Source: a virus
DNA length: 47,212 nt
Virus record (IMG/VR): IMGVR_UViG_3300042923_000285
Span: 1-47,212 of that record
Strand: one strand, 5' to 3'
The notes under the pieces were generated by a model, which saw nothing but the letters and a program-made list of their open reading frames with translations, did not search any database and was not told the DNA's origin. This document shows, piece by piece, positions 14,007 to 22,616 of this stretch (position 1 is the stretch's first letter; every line of letters begins with the position of its first letter). Made by a program: the position numbers and the translations under genes.

Positions 14007-14034
14007 ACCGTCTGAATAGGCGGTTTTTTCTTTT
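14006..14034 (+). terminator. rho-independent terminator before the packaging genes
   Basis: AACCGTCT, loop GAAT, AGGCGGTT (8-bp stem with one G-T pair), followed by TTTTCTTTTT. It separates the P2 unit from the terminase genes. Confidence 0.92.
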
Positions 14035-14061
14035 TCCGTTTTGTGACAAATATTCTATAAT
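14033..14061 (+). promoter_or_regulatory. candidate promoter for the packaging/head operon
   Basis: A perfect -10 TATAAT (14056-14061) with a weak -35 (TTTCCG at 14033-14038, 17-bp spacer). The weak -35 suggests it needs an activator. It precedes the small-terminase gene by about 24 bp. Confidence 0.5.
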
Positions 14062-14084
14062 GGACAAGAGGGGAGGGACGGACT

Positions 14085-14570
14085 ATGGCGGGAAAAAGAG
14101 GAAGAAAACCATTATGGGATGAAATGGACATGCCGAGTAGGTTGGAAGCTGTCAGAGGTTGGGCGAAACTCGGTTCTACTGATATCGAAATGTGCGGAAT
14201 GTTAGAGATTTCACAGGAGACATTCTACAAGTGGAAGCGCGAAAAGCCTGAATTCGCGGAGGCAATAAAGGCTGGAAAGCATGTGAGCAATGGTGAATTG
14301 GTCAATGGTGCGTTCAAACAGGCTAACGGGTTCTTTGTCACTGTAACCGAACCGATGAAGCTACGAGACGTTGACGGCTCTGAATTTATCGAAATGGTGA
14401 CGTACGAAAAATACGTTCCGCCAAATAACACGATGGCTATTTTCATGCTCAAAAATCGACTGTCGAAAGACTTCAAAGATAAGCAAGAGGTTAATCACTC
14501 CGGCGCATTGCCGATAAATATTGTGGTGGACTATGGCGGTGGTGACGATGACTCAAGCTCAGACAGTTAA
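14085..14570 (+). CDS. terS: terminase small subunit, 161 aa
   Basis: Recognises phage DNA for packaging and stimulates the large subunit. The N-terminal HTH (ARGWAKLGSTD-like segment, then IEMCGMLEISQETFYKWKRE at about 34-53) is the standard small-terminase DNA-binding domain. The C-terminus is an acidic Ser/Asp tail. ATG 14085 follows GGGAGGG. Its end overlaps the large subunit gene. Confidence 0.9.
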   Translation: MAGKRGRKPLWDEMDMPSRLEAVRGWAKLGSTDIEMCGMLEISQETFYKWKREKPEFAEAIKAGKHVSNGELVNGAFKQANGFFVTVTEPMKLRDVDGSEFIEMVTYEKYVPPNNTMAIFMLKNRLSKDFKDKQEVNHSGALPINIVVDYGGGDDDSSSDS

Positions 14571-15810
14571 GGTCGAGTTCAACGCTCATTTCCGCGACCT
14601 AAACGAATGCCGTAAGCGGTACAGAGCGATTAAGGGTAGTGCTGGGAGTGGAAAAAGCGTCAACGTCGCGCAGGACTACATCATCAAACTATCCGATCCA
14701 AAGTACAAAGGTGCAAACCTACTTTGTGTTCGGAAGGTAAACGAGACGAACCGGAACAGTACGTTTGCAGAGCTTACGGGAGCCATTAACCGCATTTTTG
14801 GTAGTCGAGCGGAGGAATACTGGCGCGTGACACAAAGCCCGCTCATGCTACAAAGCAGAGTCACCGGAAACAGCGTCATTTTCCGAGGTGTGAACGATGC
14901 CAGGGATCGAGAAAAGCTGAAATCCATCACATTCCCGCATGGCAAACTTACGTGGATCTGGAATGAGGAAGCGACGGAGCTGCAAGAGTCTGACGTGGAT
15001 ATTCTCGATGACCGTTTGCGCGGCAAATTGGATAACCCGTATTTGTTTTATCAGATGACATTCACATTCAATCCAGTCAGTGCCACACATTGGATTAAAC
15101 GGAAGTATTTCGACTACCAGAGTGAGGATATATTCACTCACCACTCGACCTATTTGCAGAACCGCTTCATCGATGACGCTTACCATCGTCGTATGATGAT
15201 GCGTAAAGAGCAGGACCCAGAGGGCTACGCCGTATATGGCCTCGGTGATTGGGGAGAGCTTGGTGGGTTGATCTTGACGAATTTCAAAGTCAAAGAGTTC
15301 GAGACGGATTTCCAATACTTTGACTCGAAGAACTACGCGCAAGATTTCGGATTCAATCATGCGAATGCGATCCTAGACGTTGGTTGGAAGGACGGCGCGT
15401 TGTACATTTGCGACGAGATTTACGTCCACGAGAAAGAGCCGAACGAAATCATTGCATTGGCGCAGGAAAAGGACATAAGCAAACGAATAACAATGTGGTG
15501 CGATTCCGCCGAACCTGGAACAATCAAAATGTGGAAGACGGCAGGTTACAACGCAAAGGCAGTGAAGAAAGAACAGGGTAGCGTGAACGCTCAGATTCGT
15601 TTTTTGAAGAGTATCAAAATATTCGTTCATCCCAGATGCGTCAATACGATAAAGGAATTGCAACAGTGGAAATGGAAAAAGGATCAAAAGACAGGTCTGT
15701 TCTTGGACGAGCCTGTCGAAATTTTCGATGATGCTATGGCGGCACTTCGGTACAGCGTTGAAGAGAAGCGATTGAGAAAAGGGGAACTGAAAGCAGTTCC
15801 GTCACTGTAG
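14548..15810 (+). CDS. terL: terminase large subunit, 420 aa
   Basis: The packaging motor ATPase and nuclease. Walker A is GSAGSGKS (about 30-37) and Walker B LTWIWNEE (about 134-141); the nuclease domain has QDFGFNHANAILDVG, CDSAEPGT and FDDAMAALRY, supplying the acidic metal ligands. This is the PBSX/SPP1-like type, usually headful packaging, which fits a circularly permuted genome. The start is uncertain: ATG 14548 or ATG 14533, both inside the small subunit gene. Confidence 0.95.
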   Translation: MTQAQTVKVEFNAHFRDLNECRKRYRAIKGSAGSGKSVNVAQDYIIKLSDPKYKGANLLCVRKVNETNRNSTFAELTGAINRIFGSRAEEYWRVTQSPLMLQSRVTGNSVIFRGVNDARDREKLKSITFPHGKLTWIWNEEATELQESDVDILDDRLRGKLDNPYLFYQMTFTFNPVSATHWIKRKYFDYQSEDIFTHHSTYLQNRFIDDAYHRRMMMRKEQDPEGYAVYGLGDWGELGGLILTNFKVKEFETDFQYFDSKNYAQDFGFNHANAILDVGWKDGALYICDEIYVHEKEPNEIIALAQEKDISKRITMWCDSAEPGTIKMWKTAGYNAKAVKKEQGSVNAQIRFLKSIKIFVHPRCVNTIKELQQWKWKKDQKTGLFLDEPVEIFDDAMAALRYSVEEKRLRKGELKAVPSL

Positions 15811-15821
15811 GAGGGCGAAAA

Positions 15822-16016
15822 ATGACATTGCGCGAAAAGTTCATTAGGATATGCGAGAACGGAGATTTGACACATGACATGGCGATTGCTCTTGCGTCGG
15901 AAATAGACGGTATAAAACGGGTAACTGACATTGGGCTGAGGGACGGAACAGAGAAAACAGCACTCACAGCTATTAGAATGGCGTGCAACGATATGGAGCA
16001 GAGAGAATCCATCTAA
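15822..16016 (+). CDS. hypothetical helical protein, 64 aa
   Basis: ATG 15822 follows GGAGGGCGAAAA. Small, helical (MTLREKFIRICENG...). No family recognised. It sits between the terminase and portal genes, where small accessory genes are common. Confidence 0.7.
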   Translation: MTLREKFIRICENGDLTHDMAIALASEIDGIKRVTDIGLRDGTEKTALTAIRMACNDMEQRESI

Positions 16017-16030
16017 ACGGAGGCGATAGC

Positions 16031-16201
16031 ATGAAGGACAAGCCCGTTCCACGCAAAAAACCGACTAGGAAGCAAAGAGAGGCCAAGAGAGCAGCGCTGG
16101 CAGAGGTTTACCGCGAAGGATTCGAAAAAGGGTACGAGCTTGGATATGCTGTCGCTATGAAAGAGATTGAAATTAAATGTAGGCATAATTGCCACTATTG
16201 A
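16031..16201 (+). CDS. hypothetical basic helical protein, 56 aa
   Basis: ATG 16031 follows ACGGAGGCGA. The N-terminal half is very Lys/Arg-rich (RKKPTRKQREAKRA) and continues into a helix with EGFEKGYELGYAVAMKE repeats. An in-frame upstream opening from 15983 lies in the previous gene. Role unknown. Confidence 0.65.
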   Translation: MKDKPVPRKKPTRKQREAKRAALAEVYREGFEKGYELGYAVAMKEIEIKCRHNCHY

Positions 16202-16212
16202 GGGATGCGAGA

Positions 16213-16359
16213 GTGCTACCCGATATTAAACGAGTCAAATGGCACAAATCCAAATGTGGTGGAGAGGTCGCGGTTTTAATTAGGGCCGTACCAAGCACTT
16301 CTTGCCTAGGATATCGCATGAGTACGCAAATCATTTACGATTCACGAAAAGGAGTGTGA
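16213..16359 (+). CDS. small hypothetical protein, 48 aa
   Basis: GTG 16213 with GAGGG eight bases upstream opens a frame that ends just before the portal start and fills an otherwise empty 160-bp gap. Contains two cysteines and a basic N-terminus. Only position and the ribosome site support it. Confidence 0.45.
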   Translation: MLPDIKRVKWHKSKCGGEVAVLIRAVPSTSCLGYRMSTQIIYDSRKGV

Positions 16360-16362
16360 CAA

Positions 16363-17724
16363 ATGTTCGAAAAGTACGTTGACCTAATCGACAAGAACGG
16401 AATATCACCCGAAATCATCAACCAAATAATCGCAGCACACGAACCAAAACGTCGGCAAATGATTGCGAATTTCGAACGGTACAAAGCGGAGCAGGACGGT
16501 GACGGTGTTCCGATCTATTCGCGAGAGTTCGAAATTGAGTCCGCAAACAAGGTCAATAACAAGCTGGCGAATGACTTTTTCTCGGAGATCGTGGATACAA
16601 AGACAGGCTACCTTTTCGGCGCTCCTGTCGTTTATGCATTGGATAAAACAATTGCACAATACGAAGAACTGTCAAAGAGGATCGAACGGTTCCGAAAAGT
16701 GAATAATCTGGATGACCTAAACGGAGAATGTGGGAAGTTTGCAGCTATTTGCGGATACGATGGCCTGTTGATGCATCATGACAATGACGCACAAGAACGG
16801 ATATCGCGTATTGATCCGTGGGAGGTGGTTATCCTCAGTCGTGGGGAGATCACGGAGCCAACGTACGGCTTGCGCTACTACACAACATATGACAACAGCA
16901 TCCGAGCCGAATTCTACGACAATACAAACAGGCATGTTTACGAGGGCAAGGATTACGGCAGCTTGAGTTTCATCGAGAACGAACCGCATAATTTCGACTA
17001 TTGCCCACTATGGGGATTCCCTAACAACGCCGAATTGCAGGGTGACGTCGACAAGGTACTGAGCCTGATTGACGCATATGACAAGGCTGCAAGCGATATG
17101 TCCAGCGAGATCGAACAATTCAGGCTGGCCTACATGATTTTTGTCGGATATGCACCGGATGAAAAAGTCATCGAGGAAATGAAAAAGACAGGGGCCATCT
17201 GGATTCCAGACGCAGAGAACGGCGAAACGATTAAATTTCTCGTCAAAGACTTGAAACATGAACCAATCATTGCCTTTATGGACAAGCTGGAGTCCAATAT
17301 CACCCGCTTTGCCAAACATGTAAACTTCACTGATGCTTTCGGAGGTGGAGACATTACAGGTCCGGCGATGAAATACAAGCTGTCCATGCTGGAGTGGAAA
17401 AGCAAAATCATGGAGCGTAAGCACGAAGCGGCAATGCTGTACATGTTCAAGGTACTGGCTACCGTATGGGAAAAACGCGGGTTCTCGCTTGACTATACAA
17501 TGCTGGATATGAAGTACACGCGAAGTGTTCCGGTTAACCTCTTGGACGAAGCGCAAACCGCTGTTGCTCTGATGGCTGTTGCCTCTCGTAGAACCGCGCT
17601 CGGAACACTGTCCGTTGTCCCTGACGTTGACGAAGAAATGGCGCAGATCGAGGAAGAGGCGGAAGCGTTGGTCGATCTGGACGCAGCAGGTGGAGACGAG
17701 GGCGGACAAGCTGGGGAGGTGTAA
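16363..17724 (+). CDS. portal protein, SPP1 gp6-like, 453 aa
   Basis: Forms the dodecameric ring at the head vertex through which DNA enters and leaves. The SPP1 gp6-type signature is present: a long N-terminal helical part, YSREFEIESANKVNNKLANDFFSEIVDTKTGYLFGAPV (two pieces), SRIDPWEVVILSRGEIT, and a long stem helix segment near LSLIDAYDKAASDMSSEIEQF. Length matches the family. The C-terminus is acidic. ATG 16363 follows AAAAGGAGTG. Confidence 0.95.
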   Translation: MFEKYVDLIDKNGISPEIINQIIAAHEPKRRQMIANFERYKAEQDGDGVPIYSREFEIESANKVNNKLANDFFSEIVDTKTGYLFGAPVVYALDKTIAQYEELSKRIERFRKVNNLDDLNGECGKFAAICGYDGLLMHHDNDAQERISRIDPWEVVILSRGEITEPTYGLRYYTTYDNSIRAEFYDNTNRHVYEGKDYGSLSFIENEPHNFDYCPLWGFPNNAELQGDVDKVLSLIDAYDKAASDMSSEIEQFRLAYMIFVGYAPDEKVIEEMKKTGAIWIPDAENGETIKFLVKDLKHEPIIAFMDKLESNITRFAKHVNFTDAFGGGDITGPAMKYKLSMLEWKSKIMERKHEAAMLYMFKVLATVWEKRGFSLDYTMLDMKYTRSVPVNLLDEAQTAVALMAVASRRTALGTLSVVPDVDEEMAQIEEEAEALVDLDAAGGDEGGQAGEV

Positions 17725-17727
17725 AGA

Positions 17728-17850
17728 ATGGCGAACTTGTGCTCAAAATGCAGAATGATTTGGGTTAATTGCCCATGTGGTTGCGGCGTTTCTTTCTGTC
17801 CTGACTGCTTGAGTATAAAGGGAGAGGAAGAGGATGGCGAAAAATCTTGA
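17728..17850 (+). CDS. small Cys-rich protein, 40 aa
   Basis: ATG 17728 sits three bases after the portal stop and follows GGGGAGGTG. It has seven cysteines in 23 residues (CSKC, CPCGC, CPDC), a dense metal-binding pattern, and an acidic tail. It overlaps the minor head gene by 17 bases. Role unknown. Confidence 0.65.
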   Translation: MANLCSKCRMIWVNCPCGCGVSFCPDCLSIKGEEEDGEKS

Positions 17851-18778
17851 CAAAGTATTCGAAACGATCAACCGTCGTGTCGGGCAGCTCGTCAAACAAA
17901 GCGAACGGGATGTTGTGAAGCGATACGCAAAGACTCTCGCGGAAATCAGAGCGTTAACCGCTACGCTGTACGAGAAGTACGAGAAGGATGGCGTTCTGAC
18001 CTACGCGGACATGGCTAAATTTGACCGCCTGCGGAAGTTTCTGAACGAAGTGAATAGTTTGCTCGTCGCCAATTACAAAGACGTGCAGAGGACCGTTTAC
18101 GACGTTCTGGGAGAGGTCTATCAAGAGGGCTATTATCTAACGGCGTGGGCAGTTGAAACGGATGCAGCAGCAAAGCTGGCCTACTCAACCGTAACGTCTG
18201 AAACGATCCTCGAAATGATCAACAATCCGGTTAGTGGTCTGACACTCAAACAGACGTTAGAGAAAAACCGTTCGCAGATCATCTATCGCATTCAACAGGA
18301 AGTGACTCAGGGACTTGTCAAAGGTGAGACTTATAGCACGATGGCAAAGCGGATCAAAGGCGCTCTCGATGGAGACGCAACGAAAGCGGTCCGAGTTGTT
18401 CGCACAGAAGGTCACAGGGTGCAGGAGAGTTCCAAACATGATTCCATGACTCATGCGGACAAGCAGGGTGTGCGTATGCTCAAGGAATGGAATACGCTGG
18501 AGGATGAACGTGTCCGTCCTGGAATGGGTCTCGGCAAGAAGAAACGCAGGAGCGGAGCTAATCACAGGATGCTAAACGGAAAGCAAATCCCTGTCTCTGA
18601 TAACTTTGTTGGAATTATCGGGCGCGGTCCTGCTCCTGGCTCTCTCCATGCAGCAGGCGAGGATATCAACTGCCGCTGCTTCCTTACCTACACGGTTGAC
18701 CGGATCGAGAAAGCACAGGACACGAGTATCGAGTCGCTTGGGTTCGACGAGTGGAAGAAAACGCGCTTGAAGGCATGA
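17834..18778 (+). CDS. minor head protein, SPP1 gp7 / MuF type, 314 aa
   Basis: A virion protein that binds the portal and may leave the head with the DNA. The MuF domain lies in the C-terminal 130 residues: RTEGHRVQESSKHDSM, WNTLEDERVRPGMG, a LNGKQIPVSDNF strand, PGSLHAAGEDINCRCFL. The N-terminal 170 residues are helical. ATG 17834 follows GGGAGAGGAAGAG. No toxin domain is fused to its end. Confidence 0.92.
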   Translation: MAKNLDKVFETINRRVGQLVKQSERDVVKRYAKTLAEIRALTATLYEKYEKDGVLTYADMAKFDRLRKFLNEVNSLLVANYKDVQRTVYDVLGEVYQEGYYLTAWAVETDAAAKLAYSTVTSETILEMINNPVSGLTLKQTLEKNRSQIIYRIQQEVTQGLVKGETYSTMAKRIKGALDGDATKAVRVVRTEGHRVQESSKHDSMTHADKQGVRMLKEWNTLEDERVRPGMGLGKKKRRSGANHRMLNGKQIPVSDNFVGIIGRGPAPGSLHAAGEDINCRCFLTYTVDRIEKAQDTSIESLGFDEWKKTRLKA

Positions 18779-18839
18779 CAAGTCATATGATACGATGTGC
18801 TTACCCAGTACCACTATATAAGGTTATCACAGGGAAAGA

Positions 18840-18867
18840 GGGGCTACAGCGGCGTAGCTCCTTTTTT
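18840..18867 (+). terminator. rho-independent terminator before the capsid genes
   Basis: GGGGCTAC (18840-18847), loop AGCGGC, GTAGCTCC (18854-18861), then TTTTTT. It insulates the scaffold/capsid unit from upstream transcription. Confidence 0.92.
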
Positions 18868-18879
18868 CTATGCAGATTG

Positions 18880-18908
18880 TTGTCCAAGCCTCACAGCTAT
18901 GGTATAAA
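18880..18908 (+). promoter_or_regulatory. promoter for scaffold and major capsid genes
   Basis: TTGTCC (18880-18885), 17-bp spacer, TATAAA (18903-18908). Being just after a terminator and before the most highly produced protein, it would give capsid genes their own transcript. Confidence 0.7.
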
Positions 18909-18914
18909 TTAGGT

Positions 18915-18995
18915 AGTCGAAACTTGAGGGGCGAAATGTTCAGACTCATTCGTTGAGGCGAAACATTGGCGCAACTCACAGGAGGGAAAACGAAC
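18915..18995 (+). promoter_or_regulatory. scaffold/capsid mRNA leader with repeated GAGGxGCGAAA motifs
   Basis: The leader contains TTGAGGGGCGAAATGTT and, 20 bases on, TTGAGGCGAAACATT. These two related segments also place AATGTT and AACATT as an inverted pair, so the leader can fold into a hairpin before the GGAGGG site. A role in translation control of the capsid genes is inference. Confidence 0.45.
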
Positions 18996-19712
18996 GTGAC
19001 CATTGAGCAATTAAAACAACAATTGGCAGAGGGCAAAATCACAGTTGAGCAATTCAAAGCCGAATTGCAAAAGCTGTTGAGTGCCGGAACGATCACTCAG
19101 GAACAACACGACGAAGCGGTTAACGGTGCTGGACAAGCTGGTGGGGGTGGCGGTGGAGGCAACGACCCTTTGACAGCCGAACAAATCCAAGCCATGATTG
19201 ACAAGGCATCCCAAAGTGCTGCGGACAAGGTGCGGACTGAGTACAGCCAGAAGAAGAAGGAGCTAGAGGATCAACTCGAAGCTCTGAAAAAGGAAAAAAT
19301 GTCTGACGAGGAAAAAGCCAAGTACGAGCGCGAAAAGTTCGAACGGGATTTGAAAGAACGCGAGGATAAATTGCAGGAACGTGAAATTGCTCTACATACA
19401 GTGGACAAGCTCACGGAACTGAAATTACCTCTGTCGTTCAAGTCAATCCTTGCTGGCAAGACCACAGAGGAAACGGATTCCAATATCACAGCGTTCCAAA
19501 CGGAATGGCAACGGGCGCTTGACGAGGCTATTTCCGAACGTTTCAAACAGAATCCAGGAAATCCAGGAAAAGGGAATCCCCCGTCTGGAGACAAAAACCC
19601 ATGGAGCAAAGATCATTGGAACATGACCGAGCAAGGAAAGCTCTTGAGAGCCGACCGTGCAAAGGCTATCCAAATGGCCGCTCTCCATGGATTCACTATT
19701 TCACCACAATAG
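18996..19712 (+). CDS. scaffolding protein (DUF4355-like), 238 aa
   Basis: Internal scaffold that guides capsid assembly. Seen: a helical N-terminus (TIEQLKQQLAEGKITVEQF...), a Gly-rich hinge near residue 55, a long charged coiled coil (about 75-150), and a C-terminal end with a Pro/Gly linker and a basic helix, the usual capsid-binding end. GTG 18996 is nine bases after GGAGGG; an in-frame TTG at 18966 lies upstream of that site. It directly precedes the capsid gene. Confidence 0.88.
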   Translation: MTIEQLKQQLAEGKITVEQFKAELQKLLSAGTITQEQHDEAVNGAGQAGGGGGGGNDPLTAEQIQAMIDKASQSAADKVRTEYSQKKKELEDQLEALKKEKMSDEEKAKYEREKFERDLKEREDKLQEREIALHTVDKLTELKLPLSFKSILAGKTTEETDSNITAFQTEWQRALDEAISERFKQNPGNPGKGNPPSGDKNPWSKDHWNMTEQGKLLRADRAKAIQMAALHGFTISPQ

Positions 19713-19724
19713 GAGGGCTTTTAA

Positions 19725-20708
19725 ATGGCAATCACGCGTTTAGCTGATGTAATTCAGCCAGAAATTTATACACCTTACGTTATTCAACGTACAACCGAGC
19801 TTTCTGCTTTGGTTCAGTCTGGGATCGCTCAACATGACGCGCAATTCGACGCGCTGGCGAGTGGACCGAATACAGTTGCAGAAATGCCATACTTTGAAGA
19901 TTTGACAGGCCGTTCCGAGAACATGGTGGATGATGGGTTCATCACTCCAGGGAAAATCGGAACGAACGCAGACCGCGCTAAGAAGATTGCTCGTACTCGT
20001 GCATGGGGCGCTAACGGACTTTCTGCTTTCCTGTCTGGAGCCGATCCGATGGGCGCGATTGCTTCTTTGAATGCTAGTTACTGGGTGCGCGAACAACAAG
20101 CAATTCTGCTTTCTCAATTGAAAGGCGTGTTCGCTGCTGCTTCCATGGTAGGGCACAAACTTGACGTTTCTGCTCTGACTGGCGGCGCCGAATTGTTGGA
20201 TGGTTCCAACTTTGTCGATTCTACGCAATTGCTTGGCGATGCAAAAGACATTTTGACTGGCGTTATGATGCACAGCGCTGTCGAGGCATATCTGGTCAAG
20301 CGTCAATTGATCGAGTACGTTAACCAAACAAACGAGCTGAATCAAACGATTCGCATTCCTTATTTCATGGGCAAGCGCGTAATCGTTGATGATGCAATGC
20401 CATTCAACACAAGCACGAAGGTAGCGGAAATGTACCTGTTTGGTGCTGGCGCTCTTGCTTTGGGTAATGGTTCCCATCCGAACATCGAGCAAACAGAAGT
20501 TGTTCGTGAAGGAATGCAGTCTTCTGGCGAGGACTACCTCGTAAATCGTCGAATTTGGATTCTGCATCCTCGTGGTATCAAGTTTACAGAAGCGTCTGTT
20601 GCTGGCGTGTTCCCAACTGACGCAGAGCTGGAAACGGGCACTAACTGGGAATTGGTTTATGATCCAAAGAAAATTCGCATTGTAAATTTCAAGTTCAAAA
20701 TTAGCTAA
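19725..20708 (+). CDS. major capsid protein, 327 aa
   Basis: Builds the icosahedral shell. Placement after the scaffold, an AGGAGGGC ribosome site and the sequence (LADVIQPEIYTPYVIQRTTELSALVQSGI at the N-terminus in two pieces; PYFMGKRVIVDDAMPF and RIWILHPRGIKFTE later) agree with HK97-fold coat proteins of the Listeria/Bacillus myophage type. No N-terminal delta domain is needed because the scaffold is separate. Confidence 0.95.
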   Translation: MAITRLADVIQPEIYTPYVIQRTTELSALVQSGIAQHDAQFDALASGPNTVAEMPYFEDLTGRSENMVDDGFITPGKIGTNADRAKKIARTRAWGANGLSAFLSGADPMGAIASLNASYWVREQQAILLSQLKGVFAAASMVGHKLDVSALTGGAELLDGSNFVDSTQLLGDAKDILTGVMMHSAVEAYLVKRQLIEYVNQTNELNQTIRIPYFMGKRVIVDDAMPFNTSTKVAEMYLFGAGALALGNGSHPNIEQTEVVREGMQSSGEDYLVNRRIWILHPRGIKFTEASVAGVFPTDAELETGTNWELVYDPKKIRIVNFKFKIS

Positions 20709-20713
20709 TTTCC

Positions 20714-20748
20714 GAATGGGGAGGGGTTTTATTGACTCCTTCCCGTTC
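20714..20748 (+). other. hairpin after the major capsid gene
   Basis: GAATGGGGAGG (20714-20724) pairs with CCTTCCCgTTC (20738-20748). There is no U-tract, so it is more likely an mRNA-stabilising or partial-termination hairpin that lowers expression of downstream genes. Inference. Confidence 0.5.
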
Positions 20749-20766
20749 TGATTATAGGGGGTAAAT

Positions 20767-21027
20767 ATGGGTGGATTGTATAGACGCTGGCGTTTGGAAC
20801 AACTAACAAAGCAACCCAAACAAGCGGAAGTGATTGCAGCTCCAGAACAGGAGCAAGGACAGTCGCAGGAAGGGCCGGAGGGTCCGGTGTCTACTCTGAC
20901 TCCTGAACACGTCGAGAACATGACTCGTAACCAAATGATGGCGGAATTGAAACGCCTCAAGGTTGAATTTAGCGAACGAGACAATGCGGCGAAGTTGAGA
21001 GAAACGCTCCTGAAAGCATTGCAGTAG
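20767..21027 (+). CDS. small protein with HeH/LEM-like C-terminus, 86 aa
   Basis: ATG 20767 follows TAGGGGGTAA. The central part is Gln/Glu/Pro-rich and disordered. The last 40 residues (TPEHVENMTRNQMMAELKRL..., AAKLRETLLKAL) fit a HeH/LEM-type helical hairpin, common in phage head-region and Rho-like proteins. Probably a head accessory protein. Confidence 0.75.
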   Translation: MGGLYRRWRLEQLTKQPKQAEVIAAPEQEQGQSQEGPEGPVSTLTPEHVENMTRNQMMAELKRLKVEFSERDNAAKLRETLLKALQ

Positions 21028-21054
21028 TTAACCTCTAGCGGGTGGTGAGCAATT

Positions 21055-21330
21055 ATGTTCTTTTTATGTAATTGCCATAGCAGCCAAGAAGGTTCTGCAA
21101 CAACGACGGCAACGGCTTACGATTTCAGAACTGACTATGTAATCAGCATTTCGAACGACGATCCCACCAACGCTATACAGTTCAATTTCGACGGTCCTAT
21201 TGGCTCTACTGGAACGTTTACACTCAAAGCAGGGGAAAGTATTGGCTCGTTCCCGAAAACGGCTAGAAAGCTGTATGTGAAGGCTGTAGCGGGCACTCCA
21301 TCGTTCCGAGCTTTGGGGGTGTACCGATAA
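21055..21330 (+). CDS. head-region hypothetical, beta-rich, 91 aa
   Basis: ATG 21055 follows GGGTGGTGAG. Beta-sandwich-like sequence (FRTDYVISISNDD..., GTFTLKAGESIGSFPKTA, ALGVYR), the look of a small decoration or adhesin domain. Its last base overlaps the start of the beta-helix gene. It may cap or anchor that protein; inference. Confidence 0.7.
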   Translation: MFFLCNCHSSQEGSATTTATAYDFRTDYVISISNDDPTNAIQFNFDGPIGSTGTFTLKAGESIGSFPKTARKLYVKAVAGTPSFRALGVYR

Positions 21331-22604
21331 TGTACGGAGGCATCCAAAAGCCAGGGGGTGGAGTCCAAGCTCCAGACCTTACGCCATACGCAAAGAAACA
21401 AGGCGGCATTTTTAACGTCGCTGATTATGCTCACTTGGCGGTTAACGTCGGACAAGCAACCGAGGACTGGCAACCTGCAATCCAAGCTTGCATTGACGCG
21501 GCGGCGGCAGCACGAACGGTGTTGACTGTAGCAGCAAACAACGTCGCACAAATAGTTTTTGAACTGAAACGTTACAAGATTCGTAACCCGCTGATGGTTC
21601 CACCTCAAGGGATCACCCTAGAGGGTGTCGGCATATCCAACTTCATGCCTGACAACGAATACACTTACGGTCACGGCGCGAATGACATTAACTGTACAGT
21701 CATCGAAAAGACTACCAGTACAAATACGCTGTACGCTTCCAAGACACGCCCTGCTCGTGACGGTTCGATTTCCGACTCGTTTGGACTAGATGCTTGCATT
21801 ATGATTGATCACCCTGACAAGGGATGGAACTACAACACGACAATCAGAAATATCTACTTACGCAGCCGTACAGGGACAGGAACCGCAATCTATGCTCCGC
21901 GTTGTGCGTTCCTATCAATCGAGAGCGTTATGGTGTATAAGTTCGCTACGGGATTCCATACCTACGACACATGGCAAAGCAAATTCCGTAGGTTCATATC
22001 GAGGGATACTACGGTTGCAGGTATCAAATTCGAGTACGACGGGAAAGGCGCTTCCGGCACGTCTACGCATTTTGAAAACTGCTTTGCAGAAAACGTTTTG
22101 AGTGGTGTTGGTTATGACATTTCCACGCTGCATTATTCCGCTATGACGGCTTGTGCTGCTGATCACATCGGTGCTTCCGCTCCGGCTATAGCTTACAAAA
22201 TCAGCGGGTGCGAGGGCTTCACAATGAAAGCGTGTGGCTCGGAAGATATCAAAGCCAACTCTGACATTATCTCACTGGAAAACAATGCGCTTGTGGTTAT
22301 TAACGGATTCCAGTCATACGCACACGCGGCGAGTACGGCAGGTAGCCATACAGCGCTAAACGTAGGGAATGGAGTAAGCGCCGTGTTGAATGCTTGCAAG
22401 TTTGCGAACACGGCTGCTGCTGACTCTTCATTCACCAAAGCTTTCATTGTTGGTTCCAACAGTAGCGTGGAACTAAACTCATGCAAGCTAGCTACGAACG
22501 TAGGAGCTGGGACGGTCGGTGCGGGAAGCAAGGTATTCACAAAGGATTCTTCCGGCATGAAGATGACCGACAGCACAGGAACAAAAACCGCCCAATTTGT
22601 GTAA
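21330..22604 (+). CDS. pectate-lyase-like beta-helix protein, 424 aa
   Basis: Seen: an N-terminal GGIFNVADYAHLAVNVGQATEDWQPAIQACID segment (in two pieces), which is the classic opening of phage tailspike/pectate-lyase-fold proteins, followed by repeated short beta rungs (IRNIYLRSRTGTG, LSIESVMVYKFATGF, THFENCFAENVLSGV). Such proteins bind or cut polysaccharide. It is unusual to find one between the major capsid and head-tail connector genes. It may be a capsid-surface adhesin or depolymerase, or a displaced tailspike. No catalytic residues can be assigned. Confidence 0.8.
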   Translation: MYGGIQKPGGGVQAPDLTPYAKKQGGIFNVADYAHLAVNVGQATEDWQPAIQACIDAAAAARTVLTVAANNVAQIVFELKRYKIRNPLMVPPQGITLEGVGISNFMPDNEYTYGHGANDINCTVIEKTTSTNTLYASKTRPARDGSISDSFGLDACIMIDHPDKGWNYNTTIRNIYLRSRTGTGTAIYAPRCAFLSIESVMVYKFATGFHTYDTWQSKFRRFISRDTTVAGIKFEYDGKGASGTSTHFENCFAENVLSGVGYDISTLHYSAMTACAADHIGASAPAIAYKISGCEGFTMKACGSEDIKANSDIISLENNALVVINGFQSYAHAASTAGSHTALNVGNGVSAVLNACKFANTAAADSSFTKAFIVGSNSSVELNSCKLATNVGAGTVGAGSKVFTKDSSGMKMTDSTGTKTAQFV

Positions 22605-22616
22605 GAGGGTGATAAG

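Noticed and set aside
19740-20984. 414-codon open frame on the - strand
   Set aside because: Antisense to the major capsid gene; Ser/Arg/Cys-rich shadow sequence with no motif.
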